The position numbers were made by a program, and so were the translations under genes. 64,000 nt of DNA from Hyphomicrobiales bacterium (lineage in GTDB: Bacteria > Pseudomonadota > Alphaproteobacteria > Rhizobiales > Rhizobiaceae): positions 124,001-188,000 of the forward strand of contig UEIF01000017.1 of NCBI GenBank assembly GCA_900468805.1, given 5' to 3'. This document shows, one piece after another, positions 1 through 9,133 of the stretch (its first letter is position 1; each line of letters opens with the position of its first letter). Under the pieces are notes generated by a model. That model searched no databases. It was not told where the DNA came from and was given only the letters and a program-made list of their open reading frames with translations.

Positions 1-434
1 GCCATGCCCATGTAGGAGCGGGCGAGAATGTAATTCTCATCCTGCTGCAGCGCCTTCTTGTAGTAGGACATGCCGAGTTCCACGCGGCCGGCCTTTCGGT
101 TGGCATAGCCGAGATAATTCAGGATGCGCGGGTCGTTCTGGTTCTGCGCGAGGTTAAGCACCGTGATGGCGTTCTCATACTGGCCGGCATAGGCGAATTC
201 GCGGGCAAACTTGTAAAGATCGTCATCGTTGAAGCTCTGCTTCTTCGGATCGACGCATTCCTTCTTCTTGGCATCCCAGACCTTGCCCTTGGTGCAGGTC
301 TTGGTCGTTTGGGTCTTCTGCGGCGGCGAGGTGTCATCGTTCCCGCCACCGACCGCAAAGGCGGATGTGGCAAGCCCGAGAGCGAAGACGGAAACAAGCG
401 AAAGTCTGCACAGGCGATGAAGGGAGGCAGTCAT
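1..434 (-). CDS. TPR/Sel1-like exported protein (partial, C-terminus off window)
   Basis: The first 144 codons of a minus-strand gene that runs off the left edge. The start ATG is at 434. Residues 1-27 form a signal peptide (basic start, hydrophobic core, ending TSAFA). A Lys/Thr/Cys-rich linker follows, containing TCTKGKVWD and KKKECVDP, a short Cys-bearing motif seen before TPR arrays in rhizobial secreted proteins. From about residue 75 come helical repeats (FAREFAYAGQYENAI..., LNYLGYANRKAGR, YYKKALQQD) typical of tetratricopeptide repeats. This points to a periplasmic protein-protein interaction role; no enzymatic function can be inferred. Confidence 0.75.
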   Translation of the reverse strand, partial: MTASLHRLCRLSLVSVFALGLATSAFAVGGGNDDTSPPQKTQTTKTCTKGKVWDAKKKECVDPKKQSFNDDDLYKFAREFAYAGQYENAITVLNLAQNQNDPRILNYLGYANRKAGRVELGMSYYKKALQQDENYILARSYMGM

Positions 435-593
435 CGGGCGTACTCCGTTTTGAGGCGATGCGGTGACCGGATTGTACGCCGACAGATAAAAATACCAAGA
501 GGCCCGGAGGCCTTTATTGCTGATGTTACGACATCGGCAACCGCTCTTCACAGGTTGGTTCAACGGCTGTCGGAATTGATTCCGCAATTGCCT

Positions 594-1502
594 CTAAAGT
601 CTGAAAATATCTGCACTTTCCGGCATCATGCCGTCGCCCGTGTCGTTTATGCTGAAACGCTCTCCCTTCACCTCCCAGGCGCCCGGAGAACCGGAAATCG
701 AGAAGAGATTATAGGCGGCGCGCGGCTTGATGCCGCCCGGCCCCTGAGACGCCGATGCGATGCCTATGACGGGTACCGGACCTGTCTGGCCGCGCAACCA
801 GTAAAGCGTATTGAGATGGGTATGGCCGTGCAGCACGAGTTCCGCTCCGCCGGTGGACACGACGGCCGCAAAACGGCGAATGCCGATCATGCGTTTGTAG
901 AAAGAGGTTGCGCCGCGGATCGGCGGATGATGGATCATGACGACACGGAAAAGGCCCGCCTCGCCAGCGGCGCGCAGCATGTTGACCGTATCGCGGGCCT
1001 GCCGCGCACCGAAGAAGCCCGACGCGGCGAAGGGCGGGGTTGCGACGGCGGTGGAGCAGCCGACGATCGCGACCTTGTCGCGGATGCGCAGATAAGGAAA
1101 AATGTGCCGGCCTTCTTCCCATTCCGGCGGGGCGAGGTCGCCGCGCACATAGTCATACCAGGCGCGCATCGATTTCTCGTAGGAGCCCGGCACATAGGCA
1201 TCATGGTTGCCTGGAACGACCGAGGTGGCGGCGGGATCGCCGAGTTCACGTAGCCAGGCTGCGGCGGAGCGGATCTCGATGCCGCTTGCCAGATTGACGA
1301 GGTCGCCGGTCACCGCCAGATGGTCGGCCTTATGGGTGCGGATGTCGTCCAGCAGCAGATCGAGCGTGCTGCCGAAAAGATGCTTGCGCCGGTTGCGGTG
1401 CCAGTTCACAAAGCCCGTAATGCGTTTCGAGAAAAGCTCGTGAATGGAAAGGCGGGGCAGGGGTCCGAGATGGATGTCAGAGATATGCGCGAGCTTGAAC
1501 AT
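594..1502 (-). CDS. Metallophosphoesterase (calcineurin-like)
   Basis: A 302-residue protein of the calcineurin-like phosphoesterase fold. It has the full set of metal-binding signatures: DIH at residues 9-11, GD at 66-67, GNHD at 98-101, then HHPP and HGHTH near the C-terminus. Members hydrolyse phosphomono- or diesters (CpdA-type cyclic nucleotide phosphodiesterases, for example) using a two-metal centre. No signal peptide is seen, so it is probably cytoplasmic. I chose the ATG at 1502 because the DIH motif then falls at the usual distance from the N-terminus. An ATG four codons upstream (1514) is possible; neither has a strong ribosome binding site. The substrate cannot be told from sequence. 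Confidence 0.85.
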   Translation of the reverse strand: MFKLAHISDIHLGPLPRLSIHELFSKRITGFVNWHRNRRKHLFGSTLDLLLDDIRTHKADHLAVTGDLVNLASGIEIRSAAAWLRELGDPAATSVVPGNHDAYVPGSYEKSMRAWYDYVRGDLAPPEWEEGRHIFPYLRIRDKVAIVGCSTAVATPPFAASGFFGARQARDTVNMLRAAGEAGLFRVVMIHHPPIRGATSFYKRMIGIRRFAAVVSTGGAELVLHGHTHLNTLYWLRGQTGPVPVIGIASASQGPGGIKPRAAYNLFSISGSPGAWEVKGERFSINDTGDGMMPESADIFRL

Positions 1503-1570
1503 GCAACGACACATAGACCAGCTTATTTACAATTCAAACACATCCCGGCGATGTGAGCCCGAAAGAAACC

Positions 1571-2050
1571 ATGGCAGACAAACAAAAATGGCCCCTTCAC
1601 ATGAAAGTGTTGTTGAGGTTGCTGCACGTGTATTTTTCCTTCGTGCGCGGCATGACGATGGGAGTGCGTGCGGCCTGTTTTGACGAGCAGGGCCGCCTCT
1701 TTCTCGTTCGTCACGGCTACACCGGCGGCTGGCACATGCCGGGCGGCGGGCTGGAGCGCGACGAGACGGCAGAAGAGGCGCTGATCAAGGAATTGCGGGA
1801 GGAAGGCAACCTCAAGATCGTGGGCAAGCCGAAGCTCTTTCACGTCTATTTCAATACCAGCATCACCCGGCGCGACCATGTGGTCTTCTACCGTGCCACA
1901 GTGGAGCAGACCGCGCCGCGGCCGCCGGACTGGGAGATTGCCGAAAGCGGCTTCTTCGAGATCGATAATCTGCCCGAGGAGACGACCGAGGCGACGCTAC
2001 GAAGGCTCGCCGAACTCCGCGGCGAGGCGGAGCCGGCGCATTACTGGTGA
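1571..2050 (+). CDS. NUDIX hydrolase
   Basis: A 159-residue protein with one NUDIX domain. The NUDIX box starts in GGGLERDE and continues to KELREEGNL. It keeps the catalytic glutamates but has Lys for the usual Arg and Asn for the usual late Gly, so it is slightly divergent. The family hydrolyses nucleoside diphosphates linked to another moiety. The start at 1571 is preferred over 1553 because GAAAG lies just upstream and the conserved fold begins soon after. A short N-terminal region (about residues 5-25) is hydrophobic and aromatic. Its substrate is unknown. It stands alone on the plus strand, ending 3 bp before the convergent GST gene. Confidence 0.85.
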   Translation: MADKQKWPLHMKVLLRLLHVYFSFVRGMTMGVRAACFDEQGRLFLVRHGYTGGWHMPGGGLERDETAEEALIKELREEGNLKIVGKPKLFHVYFNTSITRRDHVVFYRATVEQTAPRPPDWEIAESGFFEIDNLPEETTEATLRRLAELRGEAEPAHYW

Positions 2051-2053
2051 GAT

Positions 2054-3043
2054 TCAGGCTGCGGCTGCGAGCCTGTCGCGGCCGTGCGGCCGATCGAGAT
2101 CGAGTGCAGGTCCGACGGGTACGATGCCGGTCGGGTTGATGGTCTTGTGGCTGCGGTAGTAGTGTTCCTTGATGTGGCGCAGGTTCACCGTCTCAGCGAC
2201 ACCGGGAGTCTGATAAAGGTCACGCAGATAACCCGACAGGTTTTGGTAGTCCTCGATGCGACGGATGTTGCACTTGAAGTGGCCGACATAAACAGGGTCG
2301 AAACGCACAAGCGTCGTGAAGAGCCGCCAGTCGGCTTCGGTCTGGCGATCGCCGAAAAGGTAGCGGCCCTTGCCAAGACGTTCGTCGAGCTTATCCAGCG
2401 TTTCGAAGAGCTTGACGACATTCTCTTCATAAGCCGCTTGCGTGGTGGCAAAGCCCGCCTTGTAGACGCCGTTGTTGACGGTGTCATAGACGATGTCGTT
2501 CAGCGCATCGATATCGCTCCGCAGGTCTTCCGGATAATAATCCGCAGTCGAGCCCGTCAGATGATTGAAGGCGCTGTTGAACATGCGGATGATTTCAGCC
2601 GACTCGTTGTTGACGATCGTGCCGGTCTTGATGTCCCAGAGAACAGGCACGGTGACACGGCCGGAATAGTGCGGATCGGCCTTCACGTAGACTTCCCATA
2701 GTGCCTTGGAGCCGAAGAGCCGGTCGCCAGTGGCACCATCGCCGACCTTGAACTCCCAGCCGTTTTCCACCATCAGCGGGTCGACGACCGAGACGGAAAT
2801 CAGATCTTCGAGTTTCTTCAGCTTGCGGAAGATCAGCGTGCGGTGCGCCCAGGGACAGGCGAGGGAGACATAGAGGTGATAGCGGCCGGCCTCGGCCTTG
2901 AAGCCGCCCTTGCCGCTGGGGCCGGCTTCGCCTGTTGCCGTGATCCAGTTGCGGAACTGCGAGGGCTGACGCTTGAAATGGCCCTTCGTTTCCTTCGTGT
3001 CGTACCAGACGTCACGCCAGACGCCGTCTACCAGCATGCCCAT
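2054..3043 (-). CDS. Glutathione S-transferase family, glutathionyl-hydroquinone reductase type (YqjG/ECM4)
   Basis: 329 residues with the catalytic CPWAHR motif (Cys63) in an N-terminal thioredoxin-like half and an all-helical C-terminal half. The length and the CPWAH context match the Xi-class GST group (YqjG, PcpF, ECM4), which reduces S-glutathionyl-hydroquinones with glutathione. This would be a cytosolic detoxification or redox-repair enzyme. The ATG at 3043 is favoured by AGAGGTAAG ten bases upstream; the open frame extends further to 3121 without a good ribosome binding site. It is transcribed away from the GNAT gene across about 275 bp that hold no other gene I can see. Confidence 0.88.
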   Translation of the reverse strand: MGMLVDGVWRDVWYDTKETKGHFKRQPSQFRNWITATGEAGPSGKGGFKAEAGRYHLYVSLACPWAHRTLIFRKLKKLEDLISVSVVDPLMVENGWEFKVGDGATGDRLFGSKALWEVYVKADPHYSGRVTVPVLWDIKTGTIVNNESAEIIRMFNSAFNHLTGSTADYYPEDLRSDIDALNDIVYDTVNNGVYKAGFATTQAAYEENVVKLFETLDKLDERLGKGRYLFGDRQTEADWRLFTTLVRFDPVYVGHFKCNIRRIEDYQNLSGYLRDLYQTPGVAETVNLRHIKEHYYRSHKTINPTGIVPVGPALDLDRPHGRDRLAAAA

Positions 3044-3319
3044 GAGCTTACCTCTGAAATTGTTTGTTACGGGATAGATATCGCAGTATGCCGCTTTTTG
3101 CAGGCGGCAAAGATTGAACACTGCGTCTCAGTCATCCGGCTTCTGCCCGAATTTTTGCAATGGACGCCGAAATTTTTTCCTGCTATCCGCCTTCCTCACA
3201 AATTTCTGGAATCCTGCTTGATGTCTATTCTCAGAGGCCTGCGACGACGCTGATGCTCCCGAACGCCTGACGGCGTGTTCGCGAACCCATATATCTGCGT
3301 CTGTACGGTCTCTGTTTCC

Positions 3320-3826
3320 ATGCTCATGTACAAGCACGATCTCGTCTACCTCACCGAGGATGCGTCTCACGACGCGGCTATCGAACTCATCAACGAAGAA
3401 GCATTCGGTCCCGGCCGGCATACGCGTGCTGCCGCGCGCATCCGCGAACAGGGGCCGCATGACCTGTCGCTCTCCTTCATCTGTGCCGATGACGGGGAGA
3501 CGATCGCTTCGGTGCGCATGACGCCGGTTCTGGCGGGAACAGTGAAGGGCCATCTGCTCGGACCGCTTGCGGTGCGGCCCTCGCACAAGAGCAAGGGTAT
3601 CGGCCGGGAACTGGTGCGTATCGCGGTCGAGGCTGCCAAGCGAAAGGGTTCGGAGGCCGTCATCCTCGTCGGCGACCCGCCCTATTACGGTCCGCTCGGT
3701 TTCGAGAAGGTTGCTTACGGCGCGCTGACTTTTCCGGGTCCAGTCGATCCGGGCCGTGTGCTCGTCGTCCCGATCGCTGAAGACACGCATGCGCGGCTGA
3801 AGGGGACGATCGCCTGGCGGGTATAA
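3320..3826 (+). CDS. GNAT family N-acetyltransferase (YhbS-like)
   Basis: About 168 residues. It carries the acetyl-CoA binding motif region (LGPLAVRPSHKSKGIGRELV, the Q/RxxGxG/A loop as KSKGIG) and the C-terminal YYGPLGFEK element, both typical of the YhbS branch of GCN5-related acetyltransferases. It would transfer an acetyl group from acetyl-CoA to an amine on an unknown acceptor. Start choice is ambiguous between ATGs at 3320 and 3326, and neither has a clear ribosome binding site. Its stop codon abuts the stop of the convergent second GNAT gene with no spacing. Confidence 0.82.
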   Translation: MLMYKHDLVYLTEDASHDAAIELINEEAFGPGRHTRAAARIREQGPHDLSLSFICADDGETIASVRMTPVLAGTVKGHLLGPLAVRPSHKSKGIGRELVRIAVEAAKRKGSEAVILVGDPPYYGPLGFEKVAYGALTFPGPVDPGRVLVVPIAEDTHARLKGTIAWRV

Positions 3827-4243
3827 TCAGAGCAGCTTCTTGAGAAACGTCCGGGTGCGACCGTCTGGAAAATCCGGCAGTTCACCGAAGATCTCATAGC
3901 CCTGGCGCTGGTAAGCGCTGAGGGCATGCGGATTGAAGGTATCGATCCACGCGCCGCGGCAGCCGCGGGCGGCGGCTTCCTCTTCCGCCTTCGCGAGAAT
4001 CTTGCCGGCCAGGCCGCCGCCACGCAGCGTATCGGGAATGTAGAGCATCTGCACGAAGAGCCAGCCCCAGGCGGTGAAACCGGACAGGCCGCCCGAAACC
4101 TTTCCATCGGTGTCACGGATGAGAATGGCAAGCGTTTGCCGTCCGGACGGGCCGACATCCTCTTTGTTGAAGGCCGTCAGCCCATCGGAAATGACGGCGA
4201 GCTCTTCCGGCGAAGGGGAGGCGGTGAGCTCGAATTCCGGCAC
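3827..4243 (-). CDS. GNAT family N-acetyltransferase
   Basis: 138 residues. It has the GNAT core: the strand LFVQMLYIPDTLRG, the pyrophosphate-binding loop RGGGLAGKIL and the C-terminal NPHALSAYQRQGYE segment. The acceptor substrate is unknown. It starts 3 bp after the stop of the large membrane-protein gene on the same strand (4246), so it is likely the last gene of the MoxR/DUF58/DUF4159 transcription unit, at least by read-through. Whether it belongs to that system functionally is unknown. Confidence 0.82.
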   Translation of the reverse strand: MPEFELTASPSPEELAVISDGLTAFNKEDVGPSGRQTLAILIRDTDGKVSGGLSGFTAWGWLFVQMLYIPDTLRGGGLAGKILAKAEEEAAARGCRGAWIDTFNPHALSAYQRQGYEIFGELPDFPDGRTRTFLKKLL

Positions 4244-4245
4244 AG

Positions 4246-6318
4246 CTAACGTCCTTCACGCCACCACATGGCGCCAAAGGCGAGAAGCAGGATGCCGACA
4301 CCGGCAAATCCCGCAAAGAGCGGCAGGGTGTTGATGCCCTTCAGCACGGTCTCGTTGGTCATGCGGATCTGCATCCGGTCATTGTCGGTCACGCGCACCT
4401 GGCCGCGCACCGGCAGGATCGGCGGGACGGAGATGGCGCCGGCATTGTTGACGACGCGGGTGACCAGGCCGCGGCTCTTGTCGGTGATCGGCTTCAGCGC
4501 CGCGGTCGTCGAGATCATCGCCTTGAATTCCGGCGCATCGACGGCGCCGACATGGGCGAGCGTCGTCAGATCGCCGTTGCGGATTTCGAAGAGGCCAATT
4601 TCGTCCATGCGTTTTTCGGCCTTGTAGAGGCCAGGCTCGGTCTGCGTCAGCGGCAGGTTCTCGGTTTTGCCGGAGGGGTAACGTACGATCGCATCTCCCG
4701 GCGCATCGCCGATCGTCTGGCGGGTAATCTCCAGCGTACGTCCGGAGGTGCGCGCCGTCAGCGCCTCTTCTTCCAGCGCCGGTTCCTTCATCAGCCAGTG
4801 GGCGATGCGGCGATAGAGCGAGACGTGCGGACCACCGCCTTCGAAACCACGCGCCCAGAGCCAGCCCTGATCGGAGAGCAGCATGGCGACACGGCCCTGG
4901 CCGGCGCGGTTGAGGACCAGCAGCGGATGGTTATCGGCGCCGACCATGACGGTCTGGCCCTGCGGCCGGTCGACATCGACGCTGCGGAACCAGCGGCCCC
5001 AATGCGGGGGCTCATCGCCGGAACCGTCAAGCCCGCGGGTGACCGGATGCTTGCGGCCCTGCTCGGACAAGCGGGGATAGAAGGCCTGCTCGATCATCCG
5101 GCCGGTCGGCTCGGCCGGCAGCACGGAGGCGAGCGGCGTCATGGCGATCGACTCGGGGCTGGCATGTTCCGGACCGGCGGCAATCAGCAGCGCGCCGCCA
5201 TTTTCCACGTATTGGGCGATATTGTCGTAATAAAGCATCGGCAGCACATTGGCGCGATCCTGATATCGATCGAAGATGATCAGGTCGAAATCCTTGATCT
5301 TGTCGACGAACAGCTCGCGCGTCGGAAAGGCGATCAGCGACAGCTCGTTGATCGGCGTGCCGTCCTGTTTTTCCGGCGGTCGCAGAATGGTGAAGTGTAC
5401 AAGGTCGACGGAGGCATCGGACTTCAGCAGATTGCGCCACGCACGCTCGCCTGCATGCGGTTCGCCCGAGACGAGAAGGACACGCAGGTTCTGGCGGATG
5501 CCGTCGATGATGTGTACAGCGCGGTTATTGGCATCCGTGACCTCACCGGGAATGCCGGCAACGGAGAATTCCAGAACATTTGCGCCGCCGCGCGTCACCT
5601 TGAAGGAGAAGGGCGTATCCTGGCCGGGTGTCGCCTGCAGCGTGGCGATCTCGTCGCCGTTGAGGCGCACGGTGACATTGGCCACGCCGCCGGGGCTTGG
5701 GCCGTCGTCGAAGACGCGCAGCACGAGCTGCTGCTCCTCGTTGACGATGCCGAAGCGGGGCGCCTTGATCACCTCGATACGGCGGTCGAATTCGTTCGGC
5801 TTGCCGGTGATCAGGCCATGGATTGGTGCGTCAAAGCCGAGCGCCTGGTTGACGCCGGGCACATCATGCACTTCGCCATCCGTCAGCATGATCGCGCCGC
5901 CGACGCGCGAAGGCGGCACATCGGCGATCGAAGCCGATAGCGCATCGAAGAGGCGGGTGGACGGCACGTCGGAATTGCGGTCTTCGTTCACATCGACAAA
6001 GCGGGGCTCGATCTGGGGAAAGCGGGCGAGCTGCGTTTTCAGCGATGCAAGCGCATCATCGGTCATCGTCATGCGATCAGCTGTCTGCTGGCTCTGACTG
6101 CGGTCGACGATAACGGGGACGATGGTCGAAAGCTGGTCGCGGTCTTCCTGCAGCAATACCGGATTAGCAAGTGCTGCAAGCAGGGCAAGTGCCGCAAGCG
6201 CGCGGACCCATGCGCCGCGAATGCCGCGCCAGATCGCGAAGACGGCGATCACGAGGACAATGCCGGTCAATACCGCCAGAAGCGGCCAGGGCAGGAAGGG
6301 CGAATAATCGAGCGTCAT
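4246..6318 (-). CDS. Large membrane protein with vWA-like and GATase1-like regions (MoxR-operon component)
   Basis: 690 residues. Two membrane segments occupy about residues 8-55 and one more sits at the extreme C-terminus (LFAGFAGVGILLLAFGAMWW). Between them lies a large periplasmic or cytoplasmic region with a vWA-like start (VPVIVDRSQS and, later, AIMLTDGEVHD). A class-I glutamine-amidotransferase-like fold follows (DLIIFDRYQ, YVENGGALLIAAGPEHAS) that lacks an evident catalytic Cys nucleophile, so it is probably structural or ligand-binding. It starts 1 nt after the stop of the DUF4159 gene. Such proteins accompany MoxR and DUF58 genes in alphaproteobacteria; the biochemical role is not established. 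Confidence 0.8.
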   Translation of the reverse strand: MTLDYSPFLPWPLLAVLTGIVLVIAVFAIWRGIRGAWVRALAALALLAALANPVLLQEDRDQLSTIVPVIVDRSQSQQTADRMTMTDDALASLKTQLARFPQIEPRFVDVNEDRNSDVPSTRLFDALSASIADVPPSRVGGAIMLTDGEVHDVPGVNQALGFDAPIHGLITGKPNEFDRRIEVIKAPRFGIVNEEQQLVLRVFDDGPSPGGVANVTVRLNGDEIATLQATPGQDTPFSFKVTRGGANVLEFSVAGIPGEVTDANNRAVHIIDGIRQNLRVLLVSGEPHAGERAWRNLLKSDASVDLVHFTILRPPEKQDGTPINELSLIAFPTRELFVDKIKDFDLIIFDRYQDRANVLPMLYYDNIAQYVENGGALLIAAGPEHASPESIAMTPLASVLPAEPTGRMIEQAFYPRLSEQGRKHPVTRGLDGSGDEPPHWGRWFRSVDVDRPQGQTVMVGADNHPLLVLNRAGQGRVAMLLSDQGWLWARGFEGGGPHVSLYRRIAHWLMKEPALEEEALTARTSGRTLEITRQTIGDAPGDAIVRYPSGKTENLPLTQTEPGLYKAEKRMDEIGLFEIRNGDLTTLAHVGAVDAPEFKAMISTTAALKPITDKSRGLVTRVVNNAGAISVPPILPVRGQVRVTDNDRMQIRMTNETVLKGINTLPLFAGFAGVGILLLAFGAMWWREGR

Positions 6319-6319
6319 G

Positions 6320-9133
6320 TCACTGCCCCAGACGTTCGAGCAGGTCGGGCACGTGGACCTGGTCTGTCTTGTAGTTGCCGGTCAGCATGTACATCATGAT
6401 GTTGACGCCGGAGCGGAAGGCATATTCTCGCTGCGTCTCATCCGGCGGCACGGTGGGCAGCAGTGGCGTGTCATTATCATCGACGGCCCATGCGCCGGCA
6501 AAATCGTTTGCGGTAATCAAGATCGGCGAGACGCCATCTGCGGCGGCGGCCGGCTTGTTGCTGTTGCTCTGTCCACCCTGCCGTGCCTCGATCCAGAGCG
6601 GGCTGCCGGCATAACGGCCGGGGAAGCTCGACAGCAGATAGAAGGACTTGGTCAGCACATGGTCGTGCGGGACGGGCTCGAGCGGCGGAATATCCAGATT
6701 GGCAAGGATCTGCTGCAGGCGCTGGCCATTGGCGGTCGTGTCGCTGGCGCCTTCGAGCGAGTCGATCTGATCGCGCGTATCGAAAAGAACGGTGCCGCCA
6801 TTGCGCATATAGGCGTCGATGCGGCTGATGGCGGCGTTGGAGGGCATTGGCGCAGTCGCCGAAATCGGCCAGTAGATGATCGGGTAGAAGGCAAGCTCGT
6901 CCTTGTTGAGGTCGAGGCCGACGGGCGGAGCCGGCTCCAGCGTTGTGCGGTATGTCAGAAAACTCGTGAGACCATGGAGCCCCTGTTCGGAAATATTGTC
7001 CACGTCCTGCTCGCCGGTCACGACATAAGCGAGATGGGTATTGTCCAGCCGTTGCATGACGACGTCGTCGCCCGGCTGTGTATCATTGGCATGCAGGATG
7101 TCCGGATGCAGCATGAGACCAGCCGAAAGCGCAATGGCGATCGTTGCGGCAGCGCGGGCGCGCGGGCGCAGGCGTGAAAAGGCGCCGTTCATGAAGAGCA
7201 CGACAAGACTATCGGCCACAAGCAGCAGGAAGGCGATGAAGAAGAGCAGGGGCTTGGCCGACCAGCTTTCGCCGCCGACCAGACCGGCGCGCACGACGTT
7301 GATGCCATCAATGCCGAGCGGTTTCAGCTCGGCATTGTTAGGCAGGACGTTCAGCGCCGCGAAGCCATCCTCAGAGCCGTAGAGGCCCGGTGGATTGTCG
7401 AAGTTGGCAACGGGGGCCGCCTTGGCATTCGGGATCAGCGGACGGGCATTGCCGGTTTCGGTGACCAGGATGCCCTTGGCGGTCAGCATGCGGAAGGGCG
7501 GCAGGGTTTCGGCAACGCGCGCACTGCCTGATGATTCCGAGGTTACCCCGCCGGAGCGCGAGATCTGGATAAGGTGGCGCAGCATTTCGACGAAGGTGCC
7601 AGAAATCGGCAGGTTCGACCAGGTCGCCTCGGCGCTGACATGGAAGAGCACGATCTGGCCGGCACTGATGCGGTTCATGGTGACCAGCGGCGTGCCATCG
7701 GCAAGACTTGCCCATGTGCGCTCGGCAAGATCCGGCGTCGGCTCTGCCAGCACCTGGCGGTTGACCGTTACGTCGGTCGGACGCGGTATTCCGGCGAACG
7801 GACTGAAACTGGGGAATTCGGCGAGCGCTTGCGGTTCGCTCCAGGACAGGCTGCCGCCAAGCGCGCGTTCGCCCTGGCGCAGGGTGACCGGGATCAGCGG
7901 ATCTTCAGCGGGTGCCGCGGCAAGGCGCGGGCCAGCGAAACGCAGCAGCATGCCGCCATTCGATATCCAGCGCTGCAAGGGAGCGTAGGTATCTTCCGGC
8001 AGGCGGCCAATATCGGCCAGGATGATGACGGAGGGATTGTTGGCAAGCAGTTTCGGAATGGCGACCGACAGGTCGGAATCGGTCGGCCGAACCAGATCGG
8101 CATAGGGCTCCAGCGCACGCTGGATGTAATAGAGCGGCGAGAGCAGTGGCTGGAATTCGTCGCCCCCTTCACCTGACAGTAGCACGACCCTGCGGCGCTT
8201 GAAGGCGTCGTCAAGCAGATGCACCGCGCCTGCAGTGGCGCCGGTATTGATGCTGACGCGGGCAAAGTCGTTACGCATCTCGAAGGGAGCTGAGATGCCG
8301 GCATTGATAGAGGTTTGGCCGGGGGCGAAGTCGGCCCTGCCGCTGGCGATCACGCGGCCCTGCGCATCCTGCGCGTTGAGGGGGAGGGATGCCGCGCCAC
8401 CTGGGCTGAGGCGCGTCACCTTCACGGTCATCGCGTCGGCCGTGTTGGTGGCGCCTGATATCGCGACGGTGTCGGCCGTATTACCCTCGATGACGCGCAG
8501 TTCGGCGGGCTGGAGGTCGGACAGTTGACGGACGGTGGTATCATTGTCGCCGCTTGCCGCACCATCGGTGAGGAAGGCAAGCGTGCCGGGATGCGTGCCA
8601 TTGAGGGCCGCACGCAACGCTTCGAAAGCCCGCTGGCGATCCGGCACGAGCGGCTTCGGCTCGGCGGCGCGCAGTTTCTCGCGGGCAGCCGAGGCCGTGC
8701 CGGGCGTCGCGTCATTGGTCGGGTCGGCGGTGAAAGCGATGGAGACGACAGCGCCTGCAGATTCTGCATCGTCGATCAGCGCATCGGCCGTCTGGACGCG
8801 ACGTTCCCAATCGGGCGCCGAAGCCCAGCTATTGTCGACGAAGAGGACGAGGGGACCGCCTGACGCGAGCGAGCCGGTGCGCGGATTGAAGACCGGATCG
8901 GCGATCGCGAAAATAATGGCGGCTGCCAGCAGCATGCGCAGCAGCGTGAGCCACCAAGGGCTCTGGGCCGGTGTTTCCTCGCGCTTCAGCACCGTCGCAA
9001 GGATTTTCAGCGGTGGGAAAACCTCTGCCTGTGGGCGCGGCGGGGTCAATCGCAGCAGCCACCAGATGACGGGAAGGGCAATCAGCGCGCCAAGGATGGC
9101 GGGATAGGCGAAGGCGAATGGAAGCGCGCTCAA
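6320..9133 (-). CDS. BatA-type N-terminal / DUF4159 C-terminal membrane protein
   Basis: 937 residues. The N-terminus has the aerotolerance-regulator (BatA) signature: a helix near residues 5-28, then a PPRPQAEVFPPLKIL segment and a second helix (LLRMLLAAAIIFAIADPVF). A vWA-like region follows (PLVLFVDNSWAS). Two helices near residues 645-700 precede a C-terminal DUF4159 domain (LAFYPIIYWPI, YMRNGGTVLFDTRD), a Rossmann-like GATase-related module. The ATG at 9133 overlaps the end of the DUF58 gene by 4 bp, implying translational coupling. Family role is unknown; by context it would be a membrane partner of the MoxR chaperone-like ATPase and the DUF58 adaptor. Confidence 0.82.
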   Translation of the reverse strand: MSALPFAFAYPAILGALIALPVIWWLLRLTPPRPQAEVFPPLKILATVLKREETPAQSPWWLTLLRMLLAAAIIFAIADPVFNPRTGSLASGGPLVLFVDNSWASAPDWERRVQTADALIDDAESAGAVVSIAFTADPTNDATPGTASAAREKLRAAEPKPLVPDRQRAFEALRAALNGTHPGTLAFLTDGAASGDNDTTVRQLSDLQPAELRVIEGNTADTVAISGATNTADAMTVKVTRLSPGGAASLPLNAQDAQGRVIASGRADFAPGQTSINAGISAPFEMRNDFARVSINTGATAGAVHLLDDAFKRRRVVLLSGEGGDEFQPLLSPLYYIQRALEPYADLVRPTDSDLSVAIPKLLANNPSVIILADIGRLPEDTYAPLQRWISNGGMLLRFAGPRLAAAPAEDPLIPVTLRQGERALGGSLSWSEPQALAEFPSFSPFAGIPRPTDVTVNRQVLAEPTPDLAERTWASLADGTPLVTMNRISAGQIVLFHVSAEATWSNLPISGTFVEMLRHLIQISRSGGVTSESSGSARVAETLPPFRMLTAKGILVTETGNARPLIPNAKAAPVANFDNPPGLYGSEDGFAALNVLPNNAELKPLGIDGINVVRAGLVGGESWSAKPLLFFIAFLLLVADSLVVLFMNGAFSRLRPRARAAATIAIALSAGLMLHPDILHANDTQPGDDVVMQRLDNTHLAYVVTGEQDVDNISEQGLHGLTSFLTYRTTLEPAPPVGLDLNKDELAFYPIIYWPISATAPMPSNAAISRIDAYMRNGGTVLFDTRDQIDSLEGASDTTANGQRLQQILANLDIPPLEPVPHDHVLTKSFYLLSSFPGRYAGSPLWIEARQGGQSNSNKPAAAADGVSPILITANDFAGAWAVDDNDTPLLPTVPPDETQREYAFRSGVNIMMYMLTGNYKTDQVHVPDLLERLGQ

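Noticed and set aside
309..1253. 314-codon plus-strand open frame
   Set aside because: It lies antisense to the metallophosphoesterase and TPR genes, with GC-driven codon bias and no family resemblance.
6317..7177. 286-codon plus-strand open frame
   Set aside because: Antisense to the DUF4159 gene; typical shadow frame in GC-rich DNA.
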